Shown: positions 27,214 through 35,775 of the stretch, in pieces
How positions within the stretch are numbered: position 1 is the first letter of the stretch
Layout of the letters: each line of letters opens with the position of its first letter
Origin: CAVQJU01 sp963754955
GTDB taxonomy: Bacteria > Acidobacteriota > Vicinamibacteria > Vicinamibacterales > CAVVIG01
Length of the DNA stretch: 64,000 bases
NCBI GenBank assembly: GCA_963754955.1
Contig: CAVWHY010000006.1
Span: 186,001 to 250,000 of the forward strand
Direction: 5' to 3'
The notes under the pieces: generated by a model
The model's database searches: none
What the model saw: only the letters and a program-made list of their open reading frames with translations
Told to the model about the DNA's origin: nothing
Translations under genes and position numbers: made by a program

Positions 27214-28239
27214 CTAGAAGCGCCGCTCGCCCGGCAGCCGATCGGAGCCGAGGGCGTCCATCCAGGCCGGGTACTCGACCGACAGCGCGCTGACGTCGTC
27301 CAGGGCCTGCTTGTCCTCCGGCGACAACGTGCAATCGACAGCATTGAGATTGTCGTCGAGCTGGGACAGTTTCTTCGCGCCGATGATCACGCTCGTGACG
27401 GTGCGGTTGGCCAGGATCCATGCAAGCGCCACCTGGGGAATCGACGCGCCGGATTTGTTCGCGATGGTCCCCAGCACGTCGACGATGTCGAACGCCTTGC
27501 TCCTTGTTGATCGGCGGAAAATCGAACTTCGCCCGGCGGGCCGCCTCGTCCGTGCTGTTGCGCGTGAACTTGCCCGACAGGAAGCCGCCGGCGAGCGGGC
27601 TCCAGGCGAGCAGGCCCAGCCCCTGGTCGCGGAGCAGCGGAATCGTCTCTCGTTCGAGCTCGCGCCCGGCGAGCGAGTAGTACGACTGCGTGCACCGGAA
27701 CCGCTCGAGCCGCTGTTCCTTCGAGATCGCCGAGCGCCTTCATCACCTGCCAGGCCGGCAGGTTCGAGCAGCCGATGTACCGCACCTTGCCAGCGCGGAC
27801 CAGGTCGTCGAGGGCGCGCAGCGTATCTTCGATGTTGGTGAGCGCGTCGGGACGGTGAATCTGGTACAGGTCGATGTAGTCGGTGCCCAGGCGCTTGAGG
27901 CTGGCTTCGGCGGCCTCGATGATGTGCAGGCGCGACAGGCCGACCTGGTTCGCTTCGTTTCCCATCCGGCCGCGCACCTTGGTCGCGAGGATCGACGCCG
28001 GCGCGGCGGCTGCCCAGGGCCTTGCCCGTCATCGTCTCGGATTCGCCGGTTGCGTAGACGTTCGCCGTGTCGACGAAGTTGATGCCGGCGTCGAGCGCGC
28101 GGTGCACGATCTCGTCGGCGGCCTTCTGATCGAGACCGCCGATGTTCTCCCAGATCTGGCCGCGCCCGCCGAACGTCATCGTGCCGAGGCAGAGCTCGGA
28201 CACGAACACACCAGTGTCGGCCAGCTGTCGATATTTCAT
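27214..28239 (-). CDS. Aldo/keto reductase (three apparent +1 insertions)
   Basis: About 340 residues of an NADPH-dependent aldo/keto reductase. N-terminal MKYRQLADTGVFVSELCLG and INFVDTANVYATGESE carry the catalytic Asp and Tyr; the Lys-containing ILATKVRGRMG and GTDYIDLYQIHRPD (catalytic His) are in a second frame; the NADPH-binding end SVIIGAKKLSQLDDNL is back in the first. Breaks near 27994, 27728 and 27499 each fit one extra base, which sums to three and restores the original frame, so the whole stretch looks open despite being scrambled in the middle. Confidence 0.88.
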   Translation of the reverse strand: MKYRQLADTGVFVSELCLGTMTFGGRGQIWENIGGLDQKAADEIVHRALDAGINFVDTANVYATGESETMTGKALGSRRAGVDPRDQGARPDGKRSEPGRPVAPAHHRGRRSQPQAPGHRLHRPVPDSPSRRAHQHRRYAARPRRPGPRWQGAVHRLLEPAGLAGDEGARRSRRNSGSSGSGARSRTTRSPGASSNERRFRCSATRGWACSPGARSPAASCRASSRATARTRRPAGRSSIFRRSTRSKAFDIVDVLGTIANKSGASIPQVALAWILANRTVTSVIIGAKKLSQLDDNLNAVDCTLSPEDKQALDDVSALSVEYPAWMDALGSDRLPGERRF

Positions 28240-28248
28240 CCGCCTAGC

Positions 28249-28877
28249 TTATCGCACGGCCTGCGGCGCCAGCGCCTTCGCCAGCACCGGCTTGAGGATG
28301 CGCGCGAACTCCTCGTACGCCGCGGCTCTCAGGTGAAGCCCGTCGTTCATGAAGAGCTCGCGCCGCGGCGATCCGTCGGCATTGAACAGCGCCGGGTTCA
28401 CGTCGACGAAGGTGACGCGCCGGTTTGCCGCCGCGTACTTCTGGATCTGCCGGTTCACATCGTCCACGACATCCCAGCGGTCCTGCTTCTCCGGCGCCCG
28501 GTTGATCGAGACGAACACGACCTGCGACTCCGGCAGAGCCGTCGGTGACCCGGTCGATGAACTGCCGGATGCGCCCGACAATCGGCGCGGCCGGCTCGCC
28601 GACGCTGATGTCGTTGCTGCCGCAGTAGTACGCGACGACCTTCGGCCGACGGGGCAGCACACGCGAGTCGACAAGCCGCAGGATGTCCTCGGTGACGGCG
28701 CCGTCGAACGCGAGGTTCACGATCGGCAGCGGGGCCATCTGCGCCTGCAGGTTCGTCCAGCGATGGAAGATGCTGCTGCCGACGAACACGATGCCGGCGG
28801 GAGCGGGCGCGGCGGCGTTCCTGAACGGGCGCCAGCAACGCCAGCGCCGAAACAGCGAGCGCGAGGATCCGCGTCAT
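28249..28877 (-). CDS. Exported SGNH/GDSL-family hydrolase (two +1 insertions)
   Basis: About 209 residues. Signal peptide MTRILALAVSALALLAP, then FVGSSIFHRWTNL where the block I serine is in GSS, YYCGSNDISVG (GxND block III), and the C-terminal NDGLHLRAAAYEEFA with the Asp-x-x-His pair. These are esterase/lipase-like enzymes acting on acyl groups of polysaccharides or peptidoglycan. Breaks near 28821 and 28540 each fit one extra base. ATG 28877 has GAGGAG upstream and overlaps the stop of a 19-codon ORF. Confidence 0.86.
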
Positions 28878-28933
28878 TGTTTCTCCTCGGCGCGCGCGGC
28901 GCTCAGCAGCACGAACAACAGGCCCTGGCGCAT
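28874..28933 (-). CDS. Possible 19-residue leader ORF
   Basis: ATG 28933 is preceded by GGAG at 7 bases and encodes MRQGLLFVLLSAARAEEKQ, ending in a TGA that overlaps the ATG of the SGNH hydrolase (ATGA). The product looks like a short signal-peptide-like sequence. It may be a translation-coupling leader, the remnant of a gene, or chance. Confidence 0.3.
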   Translation of the reverse strand: MRQGLLFVLLSAARAEEKQ

Positions 28934-28964
28934 CGCGTATCTCCTCGATGCCGCGAATCCCGGC

Positions 28965-29849
28965 TCAGGCGACGTCGAAGCCGCCTTTGCCGTTCAATTC
29001 GAACTGCCCCTGCGCGATCTTCGCGAGCCACTCGGCGGTCCGCTTGAGGCCGCCGAACGGGAAGAAGTGTACACCTCGCAACCGTGTCTCCGGGTGCTGC
29101 TGACGGTACTGCGCCAGCCCGACGACCACCTCGTCGGGCGCCGAGACGGTGACGAGCTTCGTCAGGTTCGTCGCGTGCTTCGACACCGCCGCCAGCGAGG
29201 GCCCGGCGCCGCAGTCGATGGCGTACTTCAGCAGCGTCTTCAGCGTCGCGAGACCCGGCAGGCCGACTCTGACGGGCAAATGGTTGATCGCACCGTTCGC
29301 CGCTTCCCACTTGATGACGGCATCGGGCAGGAAGACGAACTGCGTGACGATCTGGACGTCGGCGCCGGTCTTGTCCGCGTACGCGTTCTTGCGGACGATC
29401 GCGTCGCGCAGCGCGGGATCGCTGACGTCCTTGTGGCCTTCGGGATGGCCGGCGACGCCGATCTTCCTGATCCCGTGTTTCTCGAGGAACCCGCCCTCGA
29501 GAATCTGCAGCGCGCTCGAAAACTCGCCGATGCCCTGCGGGATGTCGCCCGCCACGACCAGCACGCGCGTCACGCCGGCTTCGCCGACGAAGCGGGCGAG
29601 GTAGTCGTCGAGGAAGGCCGCGCTCTCCGTCCGCCGCGCGACGATGTGGGGGACCGGCTCCATTCCTTCTTTCCGCAGCCTCGCGGCAAGCGCGATCGTC
29701 TCGTGGGGCTCGGTGCCCGGGACGTGCGGGATGTAGAGCTGCGTGCCGGGGCGGACCATGTCGCCGTACCGCTCGATGCGCGCCGACTCGCGCACGGTGG
29801 TTTCGATTGAGTAGTCCGCAACCAGTTCCTGAATCTGCTTCTTGTCCAT
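28965..29849 (-). CDS. Methylenetetrahydrofolate reductase-like protein
   Basis: A 294-residue TIM-barrel flavoprotein of the MTHFR family: IETTVRESARIERYGDMV, MEPVPHIVARRTESAAFLDDY (the conserved PH-containing strand), TRVLVVAGDIPQG and FSSALQILEGGFLEKHG, then GVAGHPEGH and VTQFVFLPDAVIKW, where the QF motif contacts FAD and folate. It reduces methylenetetrahydrofolate or a related pterin. It lacks the usual met-gene neighbours, so a one-carbon catabolic role is possible. ATG 29849. Confidence 0.85.
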   Translation of the reverse strand: MDKKQIQELVADYSIETTVRESARIERYGDMVRPGTQLYIPHVPGTEPHETIALAARLRKEGMEPVPHIVARRTESAAFLDDYLARFVGEAGVTRVLVVAGDIPQGIGEFSSALQILEGGFLEKHGIRKIGVAGHPEGHKDVSDPALRDAIVRKNAYADKTGADVQIVTQFVFLPDAVIKWEAANGAINHLPVRVGLPGLATLKTLLKYAIDCGAGPSLAAVSKHATNLTKLVTVSAPDEVVVGLAQYRQQHPETRLRGVHFFPFGGLKRTAEWLAKIAQGQFELNGKGGFDVA

Positions 29850-29899
29850 GGGCCTTGTCGTAGGTGAGCGATGGCCGGAAGGGCCAGAAGGGGTATTGT

Positions 29900-29957
29900 C
29901 GCTGAGGTGGCGGCCGGTGGGCAACCGGCCGTCCCTGGACAGCCAGCCAGGCGCTAC
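29900..29957. repeat. Hairpin-rich gap with CTAC end
   Basis: A stem CGGCCGGT/ACCGGCCG with a GGGCA loop is followed by CTGG/CCAGG arms and CTAC at 29954-29957. The CTAC again contains the TAG stop of the minus-strand gene on its right. It resembles the GTAG families but occurs once, so membership is uncertain. Confidence 0.4.
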
Positions 29958-30654
29958 TCGAGGATCGTGACCGCGTCCTTCAGCGTGAACCGGACGCGCG
30001 TCTCTGCCGGGATTTCGATGTTCTGCTTGCCGGTTGCGGCCGCCGCGCCCGGTGCCCGGCGCCCGCGCCGATGCCCGCGCCGATCGCCGCACCCTTGCCG
30101 CCGCCGGCGATTCCGCCAATCAGCGCGCCGACGCCCGCTCCGCCGGCGATCGCCGTGGTGTTGCGCTTCTTGTGGCCTGCGCTCGGTCCGCGTGTTGACC
30201 GACGTCTCGATCGGATGCCGCTCGCCCTTCACTTCGAAGGCGTCGAGCGTGATCCCGAGCTCCGCGTGACCTTCCAGGCGCCCCGACGCGTCGGACGCGG
30301 TGACGTGCCCGGTGAATTTCGTCCCGCGCGGGAGCACCTCGGTGTCGTTCACGACAACGGGTTCGTCCAGTGTGGCGGTGAACGGATCGTGCGCCCGGTT
30401 GCGGACGGTGGACAGCGCGCGAGTGGTTCGAACGGCGACGGTAGTGCCTGCGGCGAGTTCGACCTCTCGCCGCGGCTTCACGGCGGCCGCGGCGGAGGAG
30501 AGCGCGTCCGCGGCCTTCTCGCGTGCGGTTTCAGCGATTGTCGCGGGCTTCGTGCCAGTCGCGGTCCGATCCAGTGCCGCCCGTTCCAGCCCCATTGCAC
30601 GCCGCAATCGTCAGCGACGCGCAGGCTATCCAGCCAAGCCGTGGTCCTTTTCAT
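29954..30654 (-). CDS. Glycine-zipper lipoprotein (several +1 insertions)
   Basis: Read across frames, the protein starts at ATG 30654 with MKRTTAWLIACASLTIAACN, a lipoprotein signal with lipobox IAAC. It continues with an Ala/Lys-rich region, then a beta-domain (VAVRTTRALST, VLPRGTKFTGHVTASD), a glycine zipper (AIAGGAGVGALIGGIAGGG) and a C-terminal strand IPAETRVRFTLKDAVTIL. Breaks near 30630, 30569, 30184 and about 30045 account for the frame changes. It is probably an outer-membrane-associated lipoprotein like other glycine-zipper proteins; no enzyme motif. Confidence 0.7.
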
Positions 30655-30723
30655 GCCTTGGAGAGTGCAACGCCGTGCCCCGCCTGCTTCGATGTGCCGG
30701 GAAGTGCAACAGCAGGAATGCGG

Positions 30724-31043
30724 TTAATGGCCGCCGAACACCACGTAGCCACGCTTGCGAAGGCTGTCGGCCAGTATCACTTCCATCCGCACCGCGTGTT
30801 CGTACGTCATCGGGTTCAGGTGCGGCGTACAGCCGGGGAACGAGGCGTACGCCGAACTTCCTGACGACGCGCGCTGCCTTGACGCCATTTTTGTGGTTCT
30901 CGAACCGTTCCTCCGGCGTCAAGCCCGTCATGCCCTACGTAGTAGCCGGCCTTGCCGTCGCCGCGGGGATTTCGCAAATACACCACGTAGACCGAATGGT
31001 GACCCGGAAGATCATCAGGCATATGGTACAGCTCTTGGATCAC
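30724..31043 (-). CDS. GIY-YIG-like small protein (two +1 insertions)
   Basis: About 105 residues when three frames are joined: HSVYVVYLRNPR, then AGYYVGMTGLTPEERFENHK, then RLYAHLNPMTYEHAVRMEVILAD ending GYVVFGGH. The YVVY...YYVG pair and the downstream glutamate match the GIY-YIG nuclease core; the basic residue region ENHK fits too. Breaks near 30934 and 30822 each fit one extra base. The start is GTG 31043 or ATG 31022. Function unknown; stand-alone GIY-YIG proteins are often structure-specific nucleases. Confidence 0.65.
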
Positions 31044-31051
31044 GATTTCGT

Positions 31052-31286
31052 ATGAATGCCAGACAAGAATTGCAGGCCTTGGAGCAGGATCCCGAGATTG
31101 TCGTATCGGTGGAATTCCTAGGGCGGGGAATCTGCCAGGCTCAAATTGGGGATATTACTCACGGGTACCGCGAGATAGGGAAGGTCAACGGCTTCACCGC
31201 AGCCGTCGAGTGGCTGGAGAAGAAGGCCCGTCAGAATCTATCCCGATTCGAAGTACGTGCAGCGCGTGTCGGCACTGCCGAGGTAA
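31052..31286 (+). CDS. Small hypothetical protein (possible +1 insertion)
   Basis: From ATG 31052 the protein reads MNARQELQALEQDPEIVVSV, then a beta-rich GRGICQAQIGDITHGYREIG and a helix AVEWLEKKARQNLS. If one extra base is assumed near 31244 the frame ends DSKYVQRVSALPR with TAA at 31284-31286 (about 77 residues). Without it the frame continues to 31357 with a low-complexity tail. I do not recognise a family. Its start is 8 bases from the divergent GIY-YIG-like gene, so the pair may act together. Confidence 0.5.
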
Positions 31287-31340
31287 GTTTTACACCCCTG
31301 CGGGCAAGTTCTCGCCCCATGCGGGTCCGAGCCATCGGGT

Positions 31341-31879
31341 CTACGGAACGAATGTAAACTTCGTCAGCCCCACGACCGCGGTGGTCCACCCCAGCAGGGA
31401 TGTCCTGTGCGGCACGTGGGCGCTGATGCGTACGTAGTACTCGCGGTTGGCGTCCAGTTTCGAGGTCTGCGCAGAGGGGCAGGCGTGTCAGCGTCGTCAG
31501 CCACTGCTTGACGACGGCTCTCGTCCTCGGTGACCAGGGACTCGGCCACCCGGCCATCGACCGTGCGGACCAGCCGGTGGCGGCGCGTGAGGTTGTCGTA
31601 CTGATCAGTCGTGCCGATTACCGCCGTGGCAATCGTCCGATCCACCCAGCCCCGCACGATCATCCGCAATTCCACGTCGTAGCTGAACGTCGTTCGCAGG
31701 CCGCTCGAAATCGCGTCGCGCACATCGTCGGCGTACCCGTCGGCGACCTCGACTGAAACCAGCACCTGGACATCGCGTACGGCCGGCACGATGTGCAGGC
31801 TTTCTTCGGCGCGGACGGCGACAATCGCGGCGACGATTCCCGCAACTGCGATACCCGCTGTCCGCACCCCGCCCGTCAC
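31341..31879 (-). CDS. DUF4390-domain protein (two +1 insertions)
   Basis: About 178 residues. An N-terminal membrane/signal stretch (TAGIAVAGIVAAIVAVRA) is followed by LVSVEVADGYADDVRDAISS and FSYDVELRM. After frame changes near 31516 and 31461 come VVKQWLTTLTRLPLC, KLDANREYYVRISAHVP and LLGWTTAVVGLTKFTFVP, the characteristic DUF4390 ending. It is an exported protein of unknown role. GTG 31879 overlaps the stop of the barrel protein (TAGTG), so translation is coupled. Confidence 0.8.
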
Positions 31880-32496
31880 TACAGTCCGCCTTTCAGCCGA
31901 ATCGCGACCGCCATGTTGGCGCGCCAGAACGACAGCTGTTCGCTCGCAAGGCTCAGGCCGCTCTCGAACGTCTTGTCGATGCTGCGAAAGTATCGCACAT
32001 CCCAGCTCACGCCGATCCGGTTCGTCAGAAAACCGGTCACCCCGCCGCCAAGATCCATGGCCTTCAAACTACGTGAGATGAACGGATTGCCGAGCCCATC
32101 GTCCACATTGACGAACATGGCGCCGGCGCCGCCGACGAAGTACGGCCGCAGCGTGTATTCGGCCAGCCGGCGGGGCAACGCGACGACGATGTTGCCGGTG
32201 AGCGTGCTGGTGCTGCTGTTGGTGACCAGGACAGGCGCCGACGGCTGTTCGCGGCGTTCGAAAAAGCCGGGCTGATGCCCGAAATCCGCTTCGATGCCGA
32301 ACACGTCACCGAGCAGCATGCCGCTCACCCCCAGCGACACGTTGGCATGGCCAACCGCGTGGTCGGGATCGAAAAACGTCGTGCTTCCCCCGTAGGTGAC
32401 GCCGAAAAACGGCTTGATCTGCCATTCCGCCGAGGCGGTCCGCGCGGTTGCCATCGAGAGTGTGATCGTGACGATTCCAATCACGCCGATTCGCAT
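31879..32496 (-). CDS. Outer-membrane beta-barrel protein
   Basis: A 205-residue protein with signal peptide VIGIVTITLSMATARTASA and alternating-residue strands ending in aromatic residues (WQIKPFFGVTYGGSTTFF, YTLRPYFVGGAGAMFVNV, NRIGVSWDVRYFRS) typical of OmpA-like small barrels. The last strand FWRANMAVAIRLKGGL ends without the usual terminal Phe. It is upstream of and coupled to the DUF4390 gene. Confidence 0.82.
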   Translation of the reverse strand: MRIGVIGIVTITLSMATARTASAEWQIKPFFGVTYGGSTTFFDPDHAVGHANVSLGVSGMLLGDVFGIEADFGHQPGFFERREQPSAPVLVTNSSTSTLTGNIVVALPRRLAEYTLRPYFVGGAGAMFVNVDDGLGNPFISRSLKAMDLGGGVTGFLTNRIGVSWDVRYFRSIDKTFESGLSLASEQLSFWRANMAVAIRLKGGL

Positions 32497-32506
32497 CCGC
32501 GCCGAC

Positions 32507-33538
32507 CTACTTGATCACCAGTTGGAAGAACACGCGCGCAAACGGCGACGCGGTGATGTCGCCTGCCGACAGCGACGCGGGCTTCGACAACCCGTCGCTG
32601 TTCGCCAGCAGAATCAGCGTGATGCCGCGCGCGGGCAGCGTCACGACGAGCGAAGACGAGGCGTTCGCGTCCGCGCCGAACTGCCAGACGACGGGCTCGT
32701 TGCTGTAGGTCTGCACGAACCAGCCGTAGCCGTGCGGCAGAGACCCGTTCGGGCCCACCGGCGCGCGCCAGGCCGCCGTGACAGTCGCCGGACGGAGCAG
32801 GAAGCCCTGCCGGAGGCCCTTGTCGAACTTCGCGAAATCCAGCACGGTCGAGATCAGGCCGTTCGACGGCGTGATCGTCGTGGCGGTGTAGCGTGACGCC
32901 GACGCGCGCCCCTGCGCATCGACCGAGTACGGAACGGCAAGGCGGCTGAGCAGGCTGGTGAAGCGTTCCACCGCGAGCGCCGCATCGGTAGCAGCATCCG
33001 GTCCAGGCACCGAGTCGGTCATCGCGAGCTGGTCCAGCATGACGGTGACGGCGTGGCGGAACGTCATGCCCTTGCAGGCCGCAACGGCCGACGAGAGGAC
33101 GTCCAGACGTGCTGGGCGGTACGCGAACGTCGGGTCGTTCGGGTCGCCCGACGTGTGGGTAAGAATCTGGCCGATAGTGGCCGATGCGTCCGGACTGGAC
33201 GGGCTGAACGTTCTGACCGGGGTGTCGAGGGTGAGGTGCCCGTCTTCGACGCAGCGCAGCACGAGCGTTGCGGCAACGAGCTGGGTCAGACCGTCGAGAT
33301 GAAACGGTGTGTCGGTTCGCGTCGGTAGAGAGCGCGACAGGTCTTCGGTTCCGAACGCCTGTGCCCAGGCGACCCCGTCGTTGTCCATGATGGCAGCGGC
33401 CAGCCCCGGGATACCCGCCTGGACACGCAATGATTCGAGGTAGCCGCCGAGCAGCGCGAACAGCTGGTCGCGGGTGGGCGGCAGGGCCGCCGGGACCTGT
33501 AACAGCGCGAGCGCGAGGGCGGCAGCGATGGCACGCAC
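32507..33538 (-). CDS. Serine-hydrolase (beta-lactamase) fold, catalytic SxxK lost
   Basis: A 343-residue exported protein (MRAIAAALALALLQVPAALP) with the class C/PBP-like fold: LRVQAGIPGLAAAIMDNDGV, AQAFGTEDLSRSLPTRTDTP, HTSGDPND and HGYGWFVQTY. At the position where relatives have a Ser-x-x-Lys, it reads PFHLDGLTQLVAAT, so both the nucleophile and the general base are missing. It is likely a binding or regulatory protein rather than an enzyme. GTG 33538 lies 8 bases after TATGAT (33552-33547), consistent with a leaderless start. Length and frame are intact, so it is not simply decaying. Confidence 0.82.
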   Translation of the reverse strand: MRAIAAALALALLQVPAALPPTRDQLFALLGGYLESLRVQAGIPGLAAAIMDNDGVAWAQAFGTEDLSRSLPTRTDTPFHLDGLTQLVAATLVLRCVEDGHLTLDTPVRTFSPSSPDASATIGQILTHTSGDPNDPTFAYRPARLDVLSSAVAACKGMTFRHAVTVMLDQLAMTDSVPGPDAATDAALAVERFTSLLSRLAVPYSVDAQGRASASRYTATTITPSNGLISTVLDFAKFDKGLRQGFLLRPATVTAAWRAPVGPNGSLPHGYGWFVQTYSNEPVVWQFGADANASSSLVVTLPARGITLILLANSDGLSKPASLSAGDITASPFARVFFQLVIK

Positions 33539-33653
33539 GTCAGGAAATCATACATCGGCCGTTTGGCCATCTGATCTGTGGATGTTGTTGAAAGAGCGTG
33601 AAATTGGCCGATCTGGGCAGAACTAACACGCGCAAACTCGCGTCTAAGAGCAC

Positions 33654-33659
33654 TAAACT
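33654..33659 (+). promoter_or_regulatory. -10 element TAAACT, probable leaderless start
   Basis: TAAACT ends 7 bases before ATG 33667, in frame with the VWFA-type gene. No Shine-Dalgarno sequence is present. Confidence 0.45.
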
Positions 33660-33666
33660 CCGCCTT

Positions 33667-34590
33667 ATGTGCCGTAATGGCCGGAAAGGACGAGATGACC
33701 GAATGACCAAATTCATGTTCGCAATGTCATTGGCCGTGGCCCTCGTGGCCGCCAGCGTGTCGGTGTCGGCCCAGAAGCAGCAGCAGATCTTCATCAGCCT
33801 GACCACGCCGGACGGCAAGCCGGTCGAAGGGCTCGAGGCCGGGGACGTCTCCATTACGGAAAATGACGTCAATTGCAAGGTGGTGAAGGTCGAAGCGGTC
33901 GACTGGCCCACCAAGCTTCAGGTGCTCGTCGATAATGGACGGCCGAACACGACCCCCATCAACCCGCTCCGCGATGGGTTGAAGGCGTTGTTCGAGTTGA
34001 TGCCCGAAGGGACGGAGATGTCGATGTACGTCACTGCCGGCACACCGCGCGCGATCGTGAAGCCGACGATGGACAAGCAGAAGTTGATCGACGGGATCGC
34101 CCTCGTCGCGCCGGACGGAGGCGCGGGCATGTTTTTCGACGCGCTCTCGGAAGCTGCCGAGCGAGCGGCCAAGGACAAGGTGCCGGGCTTCCCGGTGATT
34201 CTGATGGTGGGGTCGGACTTCGGGCAGGTCCGGGTGCTCGATCAGCCGTATCTGAAACTGCAGCAGAACATCATCGACAAAGGCATCACGACGCACGTCA
34301 CCGTCACGTCCGGATCGGGCGGAACCACCGGCGGCCAGGCACAGACCGACATCGGGCTCAACGTCACCAAGATGAGTGGAGGCCGGTATGAGGGCATTTC
34401 CGCCCCCAGCCGGCTGGCGACGCTGCTGCCCGAGATCGGGCAGAAGATCGCGGCGAGCGCGGTCAAGCAGCGCCACCAGTACCGCGTCACGTACGAGCGC
34501 CCGGACAAACCCGCGGCGCAGCCGAGCATCGGTGCGACCGTGCGGAAGGAAGGCGTCGTGCAGATGTCGCTGCGGGGCAACCTGCCGTAG
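33667..34590 (+). CDS. VWFA-related acidobacterial protein, exported
   Basis: A 307-residue protein with signal sequence FMFAMSLAVALVAASVSVSA, a short presegment (LTTPDGKPVEGLEAGDVSITE) typical of the acidobacterial VWFA-related family, and a VWA-like core LQVLVDNGRPNT...LVAPDGGAGMFFDALSEAAER...VILMVGSDFGQ. The MIDAS motif is degenerate (DNGRP instead of DxSxS). Such proteins are abundant in Acidobacteria; role unknown, perhaps adhesion or protein scaffolding. ATG 33667 is 7 bases after a TAAACT element; ATG 33703 is an alternative. Confidence 0.87.
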   Translation: MCRNGRKGRDDRMTKFMFAMSLAVALVAASVSVSAQKQQQIFISLTTPDGKPVEGLEAGDVSITENDVNCKVVKVEAVDWPTKLQVLVDNGRPNTTPINPLRDGLKALFELMPEGTEMSMYVTAGTPRAIVKPTMDKQKLIDGIALVAPDGGAGMFFDALSEAAERAAKDKVPGFPVILMVGSDFGQVRVLDQPYLKLQQNIIDKGITTHVTVTSGSGGTTGGQAQTDIGLNVTKMSGGRYEGISAPSRLATLLPEIGQKIAASAVKQRHQYRVTYERPDKPAAQPSIGATVRKEGVVQMSLRGNLP

Positions 34591-34639
34591 CGGCTGGGGG
34601 GCGGATGGCTTTTCATACGCGAACGACGGCCGCGTTTGA

Positions 34640-34645
34640 TACAGT
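34640..34645 (+). promoter_or_regulatory. -10 element TACAGT, probable leaderless start
   Basis: TACAGT ends 8 bases before ATG 34654 of the Old Yellow Enzyme gene, with no Shine-Dalgarno sequence between. Confidence 0.4.
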
Positions 34646-34653
34646 CTTAGCCC

Positions 34654-35715
34654 ATGTCCACTGTCACGCTTCACACTCCCGGTCGCATCAACGGATTCGA
34701 CACACCCAACCGCCTCGTCATGGCGCCGATGACCCGATGCCGCGCCGAAACGCAGGGCGTTCCGTCCGCTCTCGCCATCGAATACTACGTTCAACGTGCC
34801 GGCGCCGGCCTGATCGTCACCGAGGGCACGGCGCCTTCGGCCGTGGGACAGGGCTACGTCCGGACGCCGTCGATCTACTCGCCGGAACAGGTCGCCGCGT
34901 GGAAGAAGATCACCGACGCGGTCCACGCGAAGGGCGGCCGCATATTCGTGCAGCTGATGCACGTCGGCCGCATCGGGCACAGCGCGAACCGCTTCACGAC
35001 GGAGCCGCTGATCGCGCCGTCCGCGATCCGGGCGGCCGGACAAATGTGGACCGACGCGCAAGGCATGCAGGACAACGACATGCCGCGGGCGATCGAATCG
35101 CGGGAAATCTCCGGCGTCATCGAGAGCTTCGCGCAGGCCACCCGCAACGGCATTGCCGCGGGCTTCGACGGCGTCGAACTGCATGCGGCGTCGGGATATC
35201 TGCCGATGCAGTTCCTCTCGACGGGCGCCAATCAGCGGACAGACGCGTACGGCGGCACGCTGCAGAACCGCCTCCGCTTCGTGCTTGAAACGCTCGAGGC
35301 CATGATCAAGGCGGCGGGTTCGGCGTCGCGCATCGGCATCAAGATCAGCCCCGCGATGCCGTTCAACGACATCCAGGACGACAACCCCGCGGAAACCTAC
35401 ACGGCGCTCGTGAAGGCGATTTCGCCGATGGGCCTCGCTTACCTGCACGTGCTGCAGACGGCGCTGCCGAACACGTTCGACATGCTCCGCCCGCTGTTCA
35501 AGGGCCCGTTCCTCGCGGGCGGCGGGTTCACCGCTGAATCGGGCGATGTGATGCTCGCCGCGGGCAGGGCCGACTTCATCGTCTACGGCAAGCTCTTCGT
35601 CGCAAACCCCGATCTGCCGGCGCGCTTCGCGAAGAAGGCGGCGCTGAACGAGCCCGACGCGAACACGTTCTACGCCGGGGGCGTGCAGGGATACACCGAC
35701 TACGCATCTCTCTAG
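34654..35715 (+). CDS. Old Yellow Enzyme-type alkene reductase
   Basis: A 353-residue FMN-dependent NAD(P)H oxidoreductase: NRLVMAPMTRCRA, GRIFVQLMHVGRIGHSAN, GFDGVELHAASGYLPMQFLS and TDAYGGTLQNRLRFVLET, with the FMN phosphate-binding FLAGGGFTAESGD near the C-terminus. It matches the NemA/XenA class of enoate reductases that reduce activated C=C bonds and nitro compounds. Cytoplasmic and monocistronic; a hairpin repeat follows. The -10-like TACAGT lies 8 bases upstream. Confidence 0.92.
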   Translation: MSTVTLHTPGRINGFDTPNRLVMAPMTRCRAETQGVPSALAIEYYVQRAGAGLIVTEGTAPSAVGQGYVRTPSIYSPEQVAAWKKITDAVHAKGGRIFVQLMHVGRIGHSANRFTTEPLIAPSAIRAAGQMWTDAQGMQDNDMPRAIESREISGVIESFAQATRNGIAAGFDGVELHAASGYLPMQFLSTGANQRTDAYGGTLQNRLRFVLETLEAMIKAAGSASRIGIKISPAMPFNDIQDDNPAETYTALVKAISPMGLAYLHVLQTALPNTFDMLRPLFKGPFLAGGGFTAESGDVMLAAGRADFIVYGKLFVANPDLPARFAKKAALNEPDANTFYAGGVQGYTDYASL

Positions 35716-35721
35716 GCGTCC

Positions 35722-35772
35722 GTAGCGTCCGCCTGGAGGCGGACGTTTGCCGGCCGGCTGAAGCGCCGCTAC
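35722..35772. repeat. GTAG-headed hairpin pair (REP/BIME-like)
   Basis: GTAG-C, hairpin GTCCGCC-TGGA-GGCGGAC, short spacer, degenerate hairpin GGCCGGC-TGAA-GC.GCC, then G-CTAC. The first loop is TGGA instead of TTCA but the stem is perfect. Confidence 0.8.
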
Positions 35773-35775
35773 GTT

